Shown here: piece after piece, positions 51,640 to 61,717 of the stretch | Layout of the letters: each line of letters opens with the position of its first letter | Position numbering within the stretch: the stretch's first letter is position 1 | DNA from: JBOFOR01 sp051654865 | GTDB lineage: Bacteria; Bacillota; Clostridia; Peptostreptococcales; Peptostreptococcaceae | Direction of reading: 5' to 3' | Assembly (NCBI GenBank): GCA_051654865.1 | Contig: JBOFYV010000041.1 | Coordinates: 1 to 64,000, forward strand | Length of the DNA stretch: 64,000 bases | Program-made: the position numbers and the translations under genes | The notes under the pieces: model-generated | The model's database searches: none | Seen by the model: the letters and a program-made list of their open reading frames with translations, nothing else | What the model was told of the DNA's origin: nothing

Positions 51640-51685
51640 TTTGTTACATATAAAGGAATAAAAAGTAATTATAGGAGGTATGCTT

Positions 51686-52564
51686 ATGAATTTTCAAAAT
51701 ATGATACTTACATTGCAAAATTATTGGGCTAAGCAAGGTTGTATCATGATGCAACCTTATGATGTAGAAAAGGGAGCAGGAACAATGAACCCGAATACAT
51801 TATTAAGATCATTAGGTCCAGAACCATGGAAGGTTTGTTATGTAGAGCCATCTAGAAGACCTGCTGATGGTAGATATGGTGAAAATCCAAACAGATTATA
51901 TCAACATCATCAATTCCAAGTTATATTAAAACCATCTCCAGATAATATACAGGAGTTATATTTAGCAAGTTTAAAAGAGATCGGTATAGATCCAAATGAA
52001 CATGATATAAGATTCGTTGAAGATAACTGGGAATCAACAGCAGTTGGTGCTTGGGGACTTGGATGGGAAGTATGGTTAGATGGTATGGAAATAACACAAT
52101 TTACATATTTCCAACAAGTTGGAGGTATCGAGTGTGAACTTGAAACTGGAGAAATCACATATGGTCTAGAAAGACTAGCTATGTACATACAAGAAGTAGA
52201 CAGTGTATATGATTTAATGTGGAATGATGAGTTAACTTATGGAGATGTATTTAGACAAGCTGAATATGAAAACTCTGTATATGCATTTGATGAATGTGAT
52301 GCAGATATGTTATTCAACTTATTCGATATATATGAAAAAGAAGCTATCAAGCTTATAGAAAAAGGACTAGTTATACCATCATATGACTATGTATTAAAAT
52401 GTTCACATACGTTTAATACTTTAGATGCTAGAGGAGCTATAGGTGTAAGTCAAAGAGCATCATTTATAGGTAGAGTAAGAAATATGGCAAGAAGTGTATC
52501 GTTAGCATATGTAAAGCAAAGAGAAGAAATGGGATTCCCTCTTTTAAAGGAAGGTGACAAATAA
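51686..52564 (+). CDS. glyQ: Glycyl-tRNA synthetase alpha subunit
   Basis: This is the 292-residue catalytic alpha subunit of the alpha2-beta2 bacterial glycyl-tRNA synthetase. It begins MNFQNMILTLQNYWAKQGC, and class II motifs include EPSRRPADGRYGENPNRLYQHHQFQV. I chose ATG 51686, 7 nt after AGGAGG, over ATG 51680, which is only 1 nt from it. The stop overlaps the glyS start by one base (TAATG). Confidence 0.98.
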   Translation: MNFQNMILTLQNYWAKQGCIMMQPYDVEKGAGTMNPNTLLRSLGPEPWKVCYVEPSRRPADGRYGENPNRLYQHHQFQVILKPSPDNIQELYLASLKEIGIDPNEHDIRFVEDNWESTAVGAWGLGWEVWLDGMEITQFTYFQQVGGIECELETGEITYGLERLAMYIQEVDSVYDLMWNDELTYGDVFRQAEYENSVYAFDECDADMLFNLFDIYEKEAIKLIEKGLVIPSYDYVLKCSHTFNTLDARGAIGVSQRASFIGRVRNMARSVSLAYVKQREEMGFPLLKEGDK

Positions 52565-54630
52565 TGAACAACTACCTTTTATTTGAAGTTGGTGTTGAAG
52601 AATTACCATCAAGATTTGTTAGTAGTACTTTAGACCAAATAAAAAACAACTTAAATAAGTTATTCAATGAAAATAGAATAGCTTTTGAAAATATAGAAAC
52701 TTATGGAACTCCAAGAAGATTAACGTTTATAGTTAAAGGAATAAATGATAGACAAGCAGACTTAGAAGAAGAAGTAAAAGGACCTGCTAAAAAGATAGCA
52801 ATAGATGAAAATGGAAACTTTACAAAGCCTGCATTAGGATTTATGAAAAGTAAAGGTCTTAAAGAAGAAGATGTTGTATTTAAGGTTGTAGGAAAAGATG
52901 AATACATATTTGGAACTATAAGACAAGAAGGAAAAGAAACTAGTGAAGTATTAAAACATATTTTACCTGAAGCAATAAAGATGGTAGTGTTCCCTAAATC
53001 TATGCGTTGGGGCGGAAAGAATATGAGATTTGCTAGACCGATAAGATGGATGGTAACATTATTAAATGATAATGTACTAGAAATAGATTTAGAAGGTATA
53101 GTTTCATCTAATATAACAAAAGGACATAGATTCTTAGGAAACAGTGAAATAGAAGTATCTTCTTTACAAGATTATCTTGCTAAATTAGAAGAAAACTATG
53201 TAATATTAGATCAAAATAAAAGAAAAGAAATGATAAAAAAACAATGTGTTGAAGTTGCAAATACATTAGGTGGAGAAGTTGAATTCGATGAAGATTTACT
53301 TGAAGAAGTAACTCACCTAGTTGAATATCCAACAGCTTTCTATGGTGAATTTGATGAAAGCTATGCAAATCTTCCAAAAGAAGTTGTAACAACACCTATG
53401 AAAGAGCATCAAAGATACTTCCCAGTATTAAAGGATGGAAAATTATTACCTAATTTTATAGCGGTTAGAAATGGTAATGACTATAGAATAGATAATGTTA
53501 AAAAAGGTAATGAAAAAGTACTAGTAGCTAGACTAGAAGATGCTTTATTCTTCTATAAAGAAGATACAAAGAGAAGTCTAGAAACATACTGTGACAAATT
53601 AAAAAGTGTTGTATTCCAAGCTAAACTAGGAACAATATATGATAAGACTCAAAGAATAGAGAATTTAACTTGTAGCATACTTGATATATTAAATTTATCA
53701 AATGAAAATGAAGATGCAAAAAGAGCTGCTAAATTATGTAAAGCTGATTTAGTGACAGGAATGGTATTTGAATTTACTGAATTACAAGGAATAATGGGGA
53801 GAGAATATGCAAAAGTAAGTGGTGAAAATGAAGTAGTAAGTGAAGCTATATTTGAGCACTACCTTCCAAGATTTGCAGGAGATATTCTTCCACAAACTAA
53901 TGTAGGGACAGCATTATCAATAGCTGATAAACTAGATTCTATAGTAGGATTCTTTGCAATAGGAATACAACCAACAGGATCTCAGGATCCATATGCTCTA
54001 AGACGTCAAGCATTAGGTGTAATAAACATAATAATGGATAGTAAACTGCAAGTTAACATAAAAGATTTAATAAGTGCAGCATTAAATAACTATAGTGAAT
54101 TAGAGTTTGATAAAGAAGAAGTTGTATCAAATGTAATGGAATTCTTTAAAGAAAGAGTTAAAAACTTATTTAGAGAGTTAGGTATAAGATATGATGTTAT
54201 AGAAGCTGTACTAAGTACAGAGATGAATGACGTATCTGATACATATGCAAAAGCACTAGAACTTAATAATTGGTTACAAAAAGATGAACTTGTTGAAATG
54301 CTAACAGCGTTTAATAGAGTTTCAACATTAGCACAAAAATCAGAATTTGCTTGTGTTAGTGAAGAATTATTAAAAGAAGAAGCAGAAATAAACTTATATA
54401 GCCAATTCAAAGCTACAAAAGAAAAAGTAAATGAGTTGTTAAATGATAAAAAATACAGTGAAGCATTAGATAGTTTTGCATCGTTAAGACCAGCAATAGA
54501 TGCTATGTTTGATAGTGTTATGGTAATGGATAAAGATGAAGCTATCAAGAATAATAGATTAGGTATGCTTAAGCAGATATATGATACAATGTTAAGCATA
54601 TGTGACTTGTCTAAAATAGTATACAAATAG
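52564..54630 (+). CDS. glyS: Glycyl-tRNA synthetase beta subunit
   Basis: This is a 688-residue beta subunit that recognises tRNA-Gly. It begins LLFEVGVEELPSRFV, the family signature, has an HD-like domain in the middle and a C-terminal anticodon-binding helical domain. It is translationally coupled to glyQ through a TAATG overlap and ends at a strong terminator. Confidence 0.98.
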   Translation: MNNYLLFEVGVEELPSRFVSSTLDQIKNNLNKLFNENRIAFENIETYGTPRRLTFIVKGINDRQADLEEEVKGPAKKIAIDENGNFTKPALGFMKSKGLKEEDVVFKVVGKDEYIFGTIRQEGKETSEVLKHILPEAIKMVVFPKSMRWGGKNMRFARPIRWMVTLLNDNVLEIDLEGIVSSNITKGHRFLGNSEIEVSSLQDYLAKLEENYVILDQNKRKEMIKKQCVEVANTLGGEVEFDEDLLEEVTHLVEYPTAFYGEFDESYANLPKEVVTTPMKEHQRYFPVLKDGKLLPNFIAVRNGNDYRIDNVKKGNEKVLVARLEDALFFYKEDTKRSLETYCDKLKSVVFQAKLGTIYDKTQRIENLTCSILDILNLSNENEDAKRAAKLCKADLVTGMVFEFTELQGIMGREYAKVSGENEVVSEAIFEHYLPRFAGDILPQTNVGTALSIADKLDSIVGFFAIGIQPTGSQDPYALRRQALGVINIIMDSKLQVNIKDLISAALNNYSELEFDKEEVVSNVMEFFKERVKNLFRELGIRYDVIEAVLSTEMNDVSDTYAKALELNNWLQKDELVEMLTAFNRVSTLAQKSEFACVSEELLKEEAEINLYSQFKATKEKVNELLNDKKYSEALDSFASLRPAIDAMFDSVMVMDKDEAIKNNRLGMLKQIYDTMLSICDLSKIVYK

Positions 54631-54635
54631 TATAT

Positions 54636-54666
54636 AAGGGGAGGGATTAATCTATCTCCCCTTTTT
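54636..54666 (+). terminator. Terminator after glyQS
   Basis: AAGGGGAG pairs with CTCCCCTT around a 12-nt loop, followed by a T run. Confidence 0.88.
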
Positions 54667-54850
54667 ACGTATAAGTGCATTATATTTATTTGAAAACTAT
54701 TATAAATAATATTAAATTAGAAAAACTATATTATAGTACTAAATATATAGACAAAATAACAAACTATTATAAAATGACCATATTAAAGTATATTATATAT
54801 TAGAGTATGTTAAATGTTTTAAAATGATATACTATATTTTGTGGAAAATA

Positions 54851-54880
54851 TTTACATAACACAATAAAAGGATATATAAT
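54851..54880 (+). promoter_or_regulatory. SigA-type promoter before ccpN-like operon, in a 298-bp gap
   Basis: TTTACA and TATAAT are spaced by 18 bp. The gap from glyS holds the terminator above, a very AT-rich stretch with short TATA repeats, and this promoter. I see no further gene in it. The AT-rich repeats could be CcpN-type binding sites, but I cannot identify them. Confidence 0.65.
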
Positions 54881-54928
54881 ATACTATATAGCGTGTTTGA
54901 ATAAATAGTATAACATAAATGAAGGAAG

Positions 54929-55567
54929 GTGGCTACTATTCAACTTAATCAGAGACAATTAAAAATAATTGATATAGTAAAAGAAAATGAACCAATAACA
55001 AGTGAAAGTATTGCTGCTAATTTAAATGTAACAAGAGCTACACTTAGATCAGACTTAGCTATATTAACTATGACGGGAATATTAGATGCAAGGCCAAAGG
55101 TTGGATACTTCTATTCTGGAGTAAATGGAATCAGTTTAGTAGGAGATAAGATAAAAGATAAAAAAGTAGTGGATATAATGAGTATGCCAATTGTAGTTAA
55201 AAAAGACACGAGCATATATGATGTTATAGTAACAATGTTTTTATCTGATGTAGGTAGTGTATTTATAATTGATAACAGTGAAGATCTGTGTGGAATAGTT
55301 TCTAGAAAAGATTTATTAAAAGCTACTATAGGAGGTAGTGATATTAATAAAATGCCTATAGGTATGATAATGACTAGAACACCTAATGTAGTAACTGTTA
55401 AAAAAGATGAGAGTGTAGTACTTGCAGCAAAAAAAATAATAGAGCATGAAGTTGATTGTGTACCTGTAATAGAACAAGATGATGAAACTCCAAACAATAT
55501 TAAAGTTATAGGAAGACTGTCTAAAACAAATATAACGAAGCTATTTTTAGAGTTATCTGACAATTAA
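54929..55567 (+). CDS. ccpN: CcpN-like regulator: HTH plus two CBS domains
   Basis: This is a 212-residue repressor. Residues 5-65 form a DeoR/HTH_11-type helix-turn-helix (LNQRQLKIIDIVKENEPITS... TRATLRSDLAIL), and residues about 80-210 form a CBS pair that senses adenine nucleotides. CcpN of Bacillus represses gluconeogenic genes in response to ATP/ADP and glycolytic state. Here it sits before PDRP and ppdK, which supports the same role. The N-terminus ATIQLNQRQ aligns with the STIELNKRQ of Bacillus CcpN, so GTG 54929 is the family-consistent start, but the GAAGGAAG ribosome site abuts it. An ATG at 54919 in another frame encodes only nine residues. Confidence 0.92.
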   Translation: MATIQLNQRQLKIIDIVKENEPITSESIAANLNVTRATLRSDLAILTMTGILDARPKVGYFYSGVNGISLVGDKIKDKKVVDIMSMPIVVKKDTSIYDVIVTMFLSDVGSVFIIDNSEDLCGIVSRKDLLKATIGGSDINKMPIGMIMTRTPNVVTVKKDESVVLAAKKIIEHEVDCVPVIEQDDETPNNIKVIGRLSKTNITKLFLELSDN

Positions 55568-55579
55568 GGAGGGGTGAGT

Positions 55580-56416
55580 ATGGAGAATTTAATTATATAT
55601 GTAATATCAGATTCAGTAGGAGAGACTGCACAACAAGTTACAAAGGCAGCATTATCTCAATTTACAATACAAAGTGAATATGAAATAAGAAGGTTTCCTT
55701 ATGTAACAGATGAAAAATTTTTAATAGAAATATTAAATAGCGGAAAAAATGAAAATGCAATAATTGTATATACATTAGTGGATGAGAATTTACTAAATAC
55801 GACTAAGATGTTTTGTGAAAATGAAAAGCTAAGTAATGTAGATTTAATGACTCCATTATTAAAAGAAATAGCGTTAAAAACTAATAAAACACCAAAGAGA
55901 GAACCTGGTATTATTAGAAAGCTAGATGAAAGTTATTTTAAAAGAGTAGAGGCAATTGAGTTTGCAGTAAAGTATGATGATGGTAAAGATCCTAGAGGTA
56001 TACTAAAATCTGATATTGTTTTACTTGGAATATCAAGAACATCTAAAACACCATTAAGTATGTATCTTGCAAATAAAAATATTAAAGTAGCAAATGTACC
56101 ATTAGTTCCAGAAATACCAATACCAAAAGAAGTATTTGAAATAAATCCTAAAAAGATAATAGGTCTTACTAATACACCAGAAAAGCTAAATAAAATAAGA
56201 CAAGAAAGACTAAAAGCATTAGGATTATCTAGCAATGCAAGTTATGCAAATTTAGATAGAATACTTCAAGAGTTAGATTACTCAGAAAAAATAATGAAAA
56301 GAGTAGGATGTCCAGTTATAGATGTTTCAAATAAAGCAATAGAAGAAACTGCAGGTATAATAATGGATATTATGAAAGAAAATGGATTAAGTATATATAA
56401 AGACTCAGATAGATAA
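55580..56416 (+). CDS. PPDK regulatory protein (kinase/pyrophosphorylase)
   Basis: This is a 278-residue bifunctional DUF299 protein that inactivates pyruvate phosphate dikinase by ADP-dependent phosphorylation of a threonine beside the catalytic histidine and reactivates it by phosphorolysis. The family P-loop GISRTSKTPLSMYLA is near residues 150-164, and GLTNTPEKLNKIRQERL and GCPVIDVSNKAIEETA are also diagnostic. ATG 55580 with AAGGAGG 7 nt upstream is preferred over GTG 55574. Its target ppdK is the next gene, after 63 nt. Confidence 0.95.
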   Translation: MENLIIYVISDSVGETAQQVTKAALSQFTIQSEYEIRRFPYVTDEKFLIEILNSGKNENAIIVYTLVDENLLNTTKMFCENEKLSNVDLMTPLLKEIALKTNKTPKREPGIIRKLDESYFKRVEAIEFAVKYDDGKDPRGILKSDIVLLGISRTSKTPLSMYLANKNIKVANVPLVPEIPIPKEVFEINPKKIIGLTNTPEKLNKIRQERLKALGLSSNASYANLDRILQELDYSEKIMKRVGCPVIDVSNKAIEETAGIIMDIMKENGLSIYKDSDR

Positions 56417-56479
56417 TAACATACATATCATTATAACTATATTCAATAATTAATTAAATTAATTAATGGGGGAAACATA

Positions 56480-59119
56480 ATGGAAAATAAATATGTTTAT
56501 AGTTTTGAAGAAGGTAATAAAGATATGAAATCATTATTAGGAGGTAAAGGAGCCAATCTAGCAGAGATGACAAAGATAGGTTTACCTGTACCTCCAGGAT
56601 TTACCATAACAACTGCAGCCTGTAATAGTTATTATGAAAATAATGAAATCATAATAGATGGTATAGTAGATGAAATAAAAATAAACTTAGAAAACTTAGA
56701 ATCAAATATAGGTAAAAAGCTAGGTTGTACAAAAAAACCACTTTTATTATCAGTTCGTTCAGGGTCTGTATTTTCAATGCCTGGAATGATGGATACGATA
56801 TTAAATTTAGGTTTAAATGATGAAACTGTAGTTGCTTTAGCTAATACAACAAATAATGAAAGATTTGCTTATGATAGCTATAGAAGATTTATACAAATGT
56901 TTTCTGATGTAGCTATGGGTATACAAAAATACAAATTTGAAAATATATTAGATATAATCAAAAATCAAAATGGATACACGACTGATACAGAATTAACAAT
57001 AAAAGATTTAAAATGTCTTGTAAAAGAATATAAAAAGATATACAAAATAGAAATAAAAAAAGACTTTCCTCAAAATCCTAAAGAGCAGTTAATGCTTGCA
57101 ATAAAAGCAGTATTCAAATCATGGAACAATCCTCGTGCGGTAGTATATCGAAAAATAAACGATATACCTAATAACCTTGGAACCGCAGTAAACATTCAAT
57201 CAATGGTATTTGGAAATATGGGGGAAACTAGTGGAACAGGCGTTGCCTTTACTAGAAGCCCATCTACAGGAGAAAATAAGTTGTTTGGTGAGTTTTTAAT
57301 GAACGCTCAAGGAGAAGATGTTGTAGCTGGAATAAGGACACCCAAAAATATATCAATATTGAAAAATATAATGCCGAGTATATACGATCAGTTTATAAAA
57401 ATTGCATCTAATCTTGAAAATCACTATAAAGATATGCAAGATATAGAGTTTACTATAGAAAAAGAAAAATTATATATCTTGCAAACAAGAAATGGAAAAA
57501 GAACTGCTAATGCGGCAATAAATATAGCTGTAGATTTAGTTTTAGAAAATATAATAGATGAAAAAGAAGCAATTCTAAGAGTTGATCCAAGACAATTAGA
57601 GCAGTTATTACATCCAAGCTTTGAAAATGAATCTTTAAATAGCACTAAGGCTATAGCAAAAGGGTTACCAGCTTCACCGGGAGCAAGTTTAGGTAAGATA
57701 TATTTTAATGCAAAAGATGTAGTTGAAGCTTCAAATAAAGGAGAAGAAGCTATATTAGTGCGTTTAGAAACATCTCCAGAAGATATAGAAGGAATGGTTT
57801 CTTCAACTGGAATACTTACTGCTAGAGGAGGTATGACTTCTCATGCAGCTGTTGTTGCCCGTGGAATGGGAAAATGTTGTGTTGCAGGATGTTCAGAAAT
57901 AATAGTAGATGAATATAACAAAGAAATTAGAATAGAAGATATAATTATCAAAGAAGGAGATTATATATCTTTAGATGGATCGACAGGGTATGTATATCTA
58001 GGCAAGGTTAAGAAAAGTGAAGCATCTCTGAGTGGTAACTTTGAAATATTAATGGGATGGGCTGATAAATATAGAAAAATGATGATAAGAACTAATGCTG
58101 ATAATCCTAGAGATGCAAAAACAGCTATAATGTTTGGAGCGGAAGGTATAGGATTATGTAGAACAGAGCATATGTTTTTTAATGACGATAGAATACCAGC
58201 AGTAAGGGAAATGATACTCTCAAAAACATTAGAGCAAAGACTTAAAGCACTTGAGAAATTACTACCGATGCAAAGAGAAGATTTTATAGAAATATTCAAG
58301 GTGATGGATGGAAAGTCAGTAAATATAAGGTTATTAGATCCCCCATTACATGAGTTTTTGCCAAAAGACGACGAGTCAATAATAAATATTGCAAAAACTA
58401 TGAGATTAGAAGTAGAGGAAATAAAAAGAAGAATTGTTGATTTAGATGAATTTAATCCAATGCTAGGTCATAGGGGCTGTAGGCTTGCAATAACATTTCC
58501 TGAAATATATGAAATGCAAGCAAAAGCAATAATTCAAGGTGCTATAGATGCTACTAAGGAAGGTGTCATAGTATATCCAGAAATAATGATTCCTTTAGTA
58601 GGAGAAGTAAAAGAATTGAGTATATTAAGAACATTGATAAAAGATACCGTAGATAGCATCATTGCTGATGAAAATGTAAGTATTTCTTATACAATAGGAA
58701 CTATGATAGAAGTGCCACGCGCATGCTTAACAGCTGATGAAATAGCATATGAAGCAGATTTCTTTAGTTTTGGAACTAATGATTTAACTCAGATGACTTT
58801 TGGATACTCAAGAGACGATGCAGGAAAATTCTTAGGAGAATATGTAAATAAAGCATTATTAGATAAAGACCCATTTGACGTATTAGACCAAAAAGGAGTA
58901 GGAAAATTAGTTGAAATGGCTACAAAATTAGGGCGAAGTTCAAAGCCGAATTTAAAGTTAGGCATATGTGGAGAGCATGGAGGGGAGCCTTCTTCTATAG
59001 ATTTTTGTTTTAAAATGGGACTTAATTATGTATCATGTTCACCATATAGAGTGCCTATAGCAAGACTAGCTGCAGCACAGTCAAGTATAAAAAGTTTAAA
59101 TAAAAAGCGAACATTATAG
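56480..59119 (+). CDS. ppdK: Pyruvate, phosphate dikinase
   Basis: This is an 879-residue PPDK that interconverts pyruvate, ATP and phosphate with phosphoenolpyruvate, AMP and pyrophosphate. The N-terminal ATP-grasp domain begins SFEEGNKDMKSLLGGKGANLAEM. The central phosphohistidine site reads GGMTSHAAVVARGMG near residues 450-464 and includes the Thr that PDRP modifies. The C-terminal PEP/pyruvate barrel has MIEVPRACLTADEIA and FFSFGTNDLTQMT. It is preceded by its regulator and by ccpN, giving a compact gluconeogenesis-control unit. The start follows TGGGGGA. Confidence 0.98.
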   Translation: MENKYVYSFEEGNKDMKSLLGGKGANLAEMTKIGLPVPPGFTITTAACNSYYENNEIIIDGIVDEIKINLENLESNIGKKLGCTKKPLLLSVRSGSVFSMPGMMDTILNLGLNDETVVALANTTNNERFAYDSYRRFIQMFSDVAMGIQKYKFENILDIIKNQNGYTTDTELTIKDLKCLVKEYKKIYKIEIKKDFPQNPKEQLMLAIKAVFKSWNNPRAVVYRKINDIPNNLGTAVNIQSMVFGNMGETSGTGVAFTRSPSTGENKLFGEFLMNAQGEDVVAGIRTPKNISILKNIMPSIYDQFIKIASNLENHYKDMQDIEFTIEKEKLYILQTRNGKRTANAAINIAVDLVLENIIDEKEAILRVDPRQLEQLLHPSFENESLNSTKAIAKGLPASPGASLGKIYFNAKDVVEASNKGEEAILVRLETSPEDIEGMVSSTGILTARGGMTSHAAVVARGMGKCCVAGCSEIIVDEYNKEIRIEDIIIKEGDYISLDGSTGYVYLGKVKKSEASLSGNFEILMGWADKYRKMMIRTNADNPRDAKTAIMFGAEGIGLCRTEHMFFNDDRIPAVREMILSKTLEQRLKALEKLLPMQREDFIEIFKVMDGKSVNIRLLDPPLHEFLPKDDESIINIAKTMRLEVEEIKRRIVDLDEFNPMLGHRGCRLAITFPEIYEMQAKAIIQGAIDATKEGVIVYPEIMIPLVGEVKELSILRTLIKDTVDSIIADENVSISYTIGTMIEVPRACLTADEIAYEADFFSFGTNDLTQMTFGYSRDDAGKFLGEYVNKALLDKDPFDVLDQKGVGKLVEMATKLGRSSKPNLKLGICGEHGGEPSSIDFCFKMGLNYVSCSPYRVPIARLAAAQSSIKSLNKKRTL

Positions 59120-59205
59120 AAAGATTTATATGAACCTTATCCCCGTACAAATGCATAGATTAATGTATAGTGAAAAATAGAAATATATTTAGGGGGTAAA
59201 TAATA

Positions 59206-59454
59206 ATGATTAAATGCCCAAGATGTGGTAAAGAGGTATCAACTCGACCAGGTACAATATGTCCAAGATGTGGACTTAAGGTTTCTGAAGTTACAGAGAA
59301 AGTTAGATGTCCAGAGGCTGCTTGTAGAGCTCTAGTATCTAAAAAATTAGAATATTGTCCAAAATGTGGATGTAAATTAAAAGGATATAATATTTCAGAC
59401 TTTATAAAAATGGCAAGATGTAAAATAGATGAAACTTTAAATGATAAAGAATAA
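59206..59454 (+). CDS. Small zinc-ribbon protein
   Basis: This is an 82-residue protein with two zinc ribbons: CPRCGKE with CPRCGLK near residues 4-23, and CPEAAC with CPKCGCK near residues 36-58. The rest is a short helical tail. Such proteins may bind nucleic acid or act in protein assembly; function is not assigned. The start follows AGGGGG. Its stop codon lies within the stem of the bidirectional terminator shared with topB. Confidence 0.82.
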   Translation: MIKCPRCGKEVSTRPGTICPRCGLKVSEVTEKVRCPEAACRALVSKKLEYCPKCGCKLKGYNISDFIKMARCKIDETLNDKE

Positions 59455-59479
59455 GGTTGCTATTATTTAGCAACCTTAT
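59451..59479. terminator. Bidirectional terminator containing the stop codons of both convergent genes
   Basis: ATAAGGTTGCTA and TAGCAACCTTAT form a perfect 12-bp stem with loop TTATT. The stop codon of the zinc-ribbon gene (59452-59454) lies in the left arm and that of topB (59463-59465) in the loop. Confidence 0.82.
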
Positions 59480-61652
59480 CTATTTCTAGATCCCATCCCC
59501 AAAAGCCATTATCTTTTTTGCTATACTTTAGACTGGCATCAAATTTATTTCCTTGTTTTGAAGTTAGTGATTTTACTTTAGCAGTTCCATTTTTAAGAAT
59601 GCTTTTTACCATAGTTTTATTTGGTTTCTTTTTATAAAATTCTAAGAATTTATCATTTTTCCAAATTCCAAATTTACACTCTTTATAGTTAGTACAGATA
59701 TATCCTTTTTCTATTTCGACAACATCATTTTGACAGACAGGACATTTACCAAGAGATTCATTTTCATTAGATGTAGATTTGGAAGGTTTAGAGGTAGTTA
59801 CCCTTGACTTAGAAGATTCTTTTGTATACTTTTTTGTTTTAGGATTGTATACAAAATTTTCAGTACTTATATTTTTAGGTCTATCCCTTTTAATTAATTC
59901 TACATTGTTGAAAATAAAGTTCATTATATTTGTTAAATATTCTTTTCTAGTAAATGTACCTTTTTGAATATCGCTTAAGCTTTTTTCAAGTTTTCCTGTA
60001 TAGTCTACGTCGAATAATTCTTTGACTGGGAAAATTTCAACTAAGTTTTTACCTAAGTCAGTTATGAAATAAGACTTACCTTTTTTACCAACATATCCAA
60101 CCTGTAGTATTTTCTTAAGGACATCAGCACGTGTAGCAGATGTACCTATCGAATATCCAGATAGTACTGTAGTATCATCATCTGAAACATTTTTGCCACA
60201 ATTTTTCATAGCTTTAAGTAGTGTATCTTCAGTATATGATTTAGGTGGAGTAGTTTGTTTAGTTAAAGGTTTTATTTCTACTATATCTACTATTTCATCT
60301 TTATTTACAAAAGGTAATAAATCATCTTTTTCTTCTTTATTATAAACCTCAAGGTATCCTTTAGATTTAAGAACTTTACCTTTAGTGATGAAAATATTTT
60401 TATTTACATCTGTTTTTATTTCTGTATTTTCATACTCTGCAGGAGGCATAAAATTCGCTAAAAATCGGTCCTTAATAGTATTATAAACAATAGTTTCATC
60501 AGGTGTTAACTTACTTGGAATAATGTAAGTTGGCATGATGGCACTATGGCTATCAACTTTAGATGAATCAAAAACCCTCTTTGTTTTAGTAAATTTAATT
60601 TTATCAGCATAATCAAGTCCAACTTTTAATTTATTTAAAGTTTGAGAGGCTTTATCAGCTAAACTTTCTTCTAAGTAAATAGAATCAGTCCTAGGATAAG
60701 TAATATACCCTCCCTTACCTTTTCCCTCATAAAGGGATTGGCACACGCTTAAAACTTTATCAGACGTGAAATTTGAGTACTTAGAAGTAATATATCCTTG
60801 TAGTGATGTTAAACTAAACAGTTTAGGTGCATATTCTTTACTAGTACTAACTTTTTTATCTATTATTTTTCCGTTATCAGAGTTCATATTATTTATAGCT
60901 TCATTTACTTCTTCGATAGTATCAAATTTACTTTCTTTTCCTTTGGTATACTTACCTTTATACTCTCCATTGTCACATTTAAAAGTACCTTCGATTTCAT
61001 AGTAAGTTTTTGGTATAAAATTCATTATTTCCATATCTCTATCATAAATTAACTTTACAGTTGGAAGTATTACACGACCGATATTAAGTAGCTTACCGTT
61101 TCCATATTTTAATGTAGCAACAGATGTAAAATTAATACCTATTAGCCAGTCAGTAATAAGTCTAGTATAACCAGCTGCTTGAAGATTTCTCATATCAATA
61201 TCGTCTTTTAGGTTATTCATACCTCTAGTGATATCCTCAGGAGTCCATTCATTGACTAATATTCTTTTGACAGGCTTTTTATTTTTAGCTAGTAAAAAAA
61301 TTAAAAAGGAAATTAACTCTCCTTCACGATCATTGTCTGTTGCATTAATCACGTACTCAACATCGTCTCTACTTAAAAGTTTTTTTACTATATCGAATTG
61401 TTTCTTTTTTGAACTATCAACTTTAAATTTAAATTTATCTGCAGGTATAAAAGGAAAATTATCCATCTTCCAAGAACCTGAGTATTTATCTTTGTCATAA
61501 TCCTTCATATCATATAGGCCTACTAAATGACCTACAGCATATGTAACTATATATCCGTTTCCCTCAAAATATCCATCTCCTCTAGTCTTAGCACCTATAA
61601 ATGATGCTACAGTTTTAGCGACAGATGGTTTTTCGGCTAATATAATTTTCAT
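59463..61652 (-). CDS. topB: DNA topoisomerase III
   Basis: This is a 729-residue type IA topoisomerase. The Toprim domain starts MKIILAEKPSVAK and contains INATDNDREGELI. The catalytic tyrosine is Y319 in GYITYPRTDS. A C-terminal zinc finger (CPVCQNDVV...CTNYKECKFG) and a short basic domain close the chain. It decatenates or relaxes DNA by single-strand passage. ATG 61652, with AAAGGAGG 7 nt upstream on the minus strand, is preferred over TTG 61658. Confidence 0.97.
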   Translation of the reverse strand: MKIILAEKPSVAKTVASFIGAKTRGDGYFEGNGYIVTYAVGHLVGLYDMKDYDKDKYSGSWKMDNFPFIPADKFKFKVDSSKKKQFDIVKKLLSRDDVEYVINATDNDREGELISFLIFLLAKNKKPVKRILVNEWTPEDITRGMNNLKDDIDMRNLQAAGYTRLITDWLIGINFTSVATLKYGNGKLLNIGRVILPTVKLIYDRDMEIMNFIPKTYYEIEGTFKCDNGEYKGKYTKGKESKFDTIEEVNEAINNMNSDNGKIIDKKVSTSKEYAPKLFSLTSLQGYITSKYSNFTSDKVLSVCQSLYEGKGKGGYITYPRTDSIYLEESLADKASQTLNKLKVGLDYADKIKFTKTKRVFDSSKVDSHSAIMPTYIIPSKLTPDETIVYNTIKDRFLANFMPPAEYENTEIKTDVNKNIFITKGKVLKSKGYLEVYNKEEKDDLLPFVNKDEIVDIVEIKPLTKQTTPPKSYTEDTLLKAMKNCGKNVSDDDTTVLSGYSIGTSATRADVLKKILQVGYVGKKGKSYFITDLGKNLVEIFPVKELFDVDYTGKLEKSLSDIQKGTFTRKEYLTNIMNFIFNNVELIKRDRPKNISTENFVYNPKTKKYTKESSKSRVTTSKPSKSTSNENESLGKCPVCQNDVVEIEKGYICTNYKECKFGIWKNDKFLEFYKKKPNKTMVKSILKNGTAKVKSLTSKQGNKFDASLKYSKKDNGFWGWDLEIDKVAK

Positions 61653-61688
61653 AATCAACCTCCTTTAAATCGCCTTAATATATTATCA

Positions 61689-61717
61689 TAAAAAAAGAAA
61701 AGACTGCAAGGCAGTCT
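61689..61717 (-). terminator. Terminator of minus-strand orphan gene
   Basis: On the minus strand AGACTGC pairs with GCAGTCT around CTT, and a long T-rich tail follows. The stop codon of the gene at 61716 touches its base. Confidence 0.8.

Noticed and set aside
51593..51685. T-box riboswitch in the glyQS leader
   Set aside because: The leader is under 100 nt and lacks the T-box sequence, specifier stem and antiterminator; only one hairpin is present.
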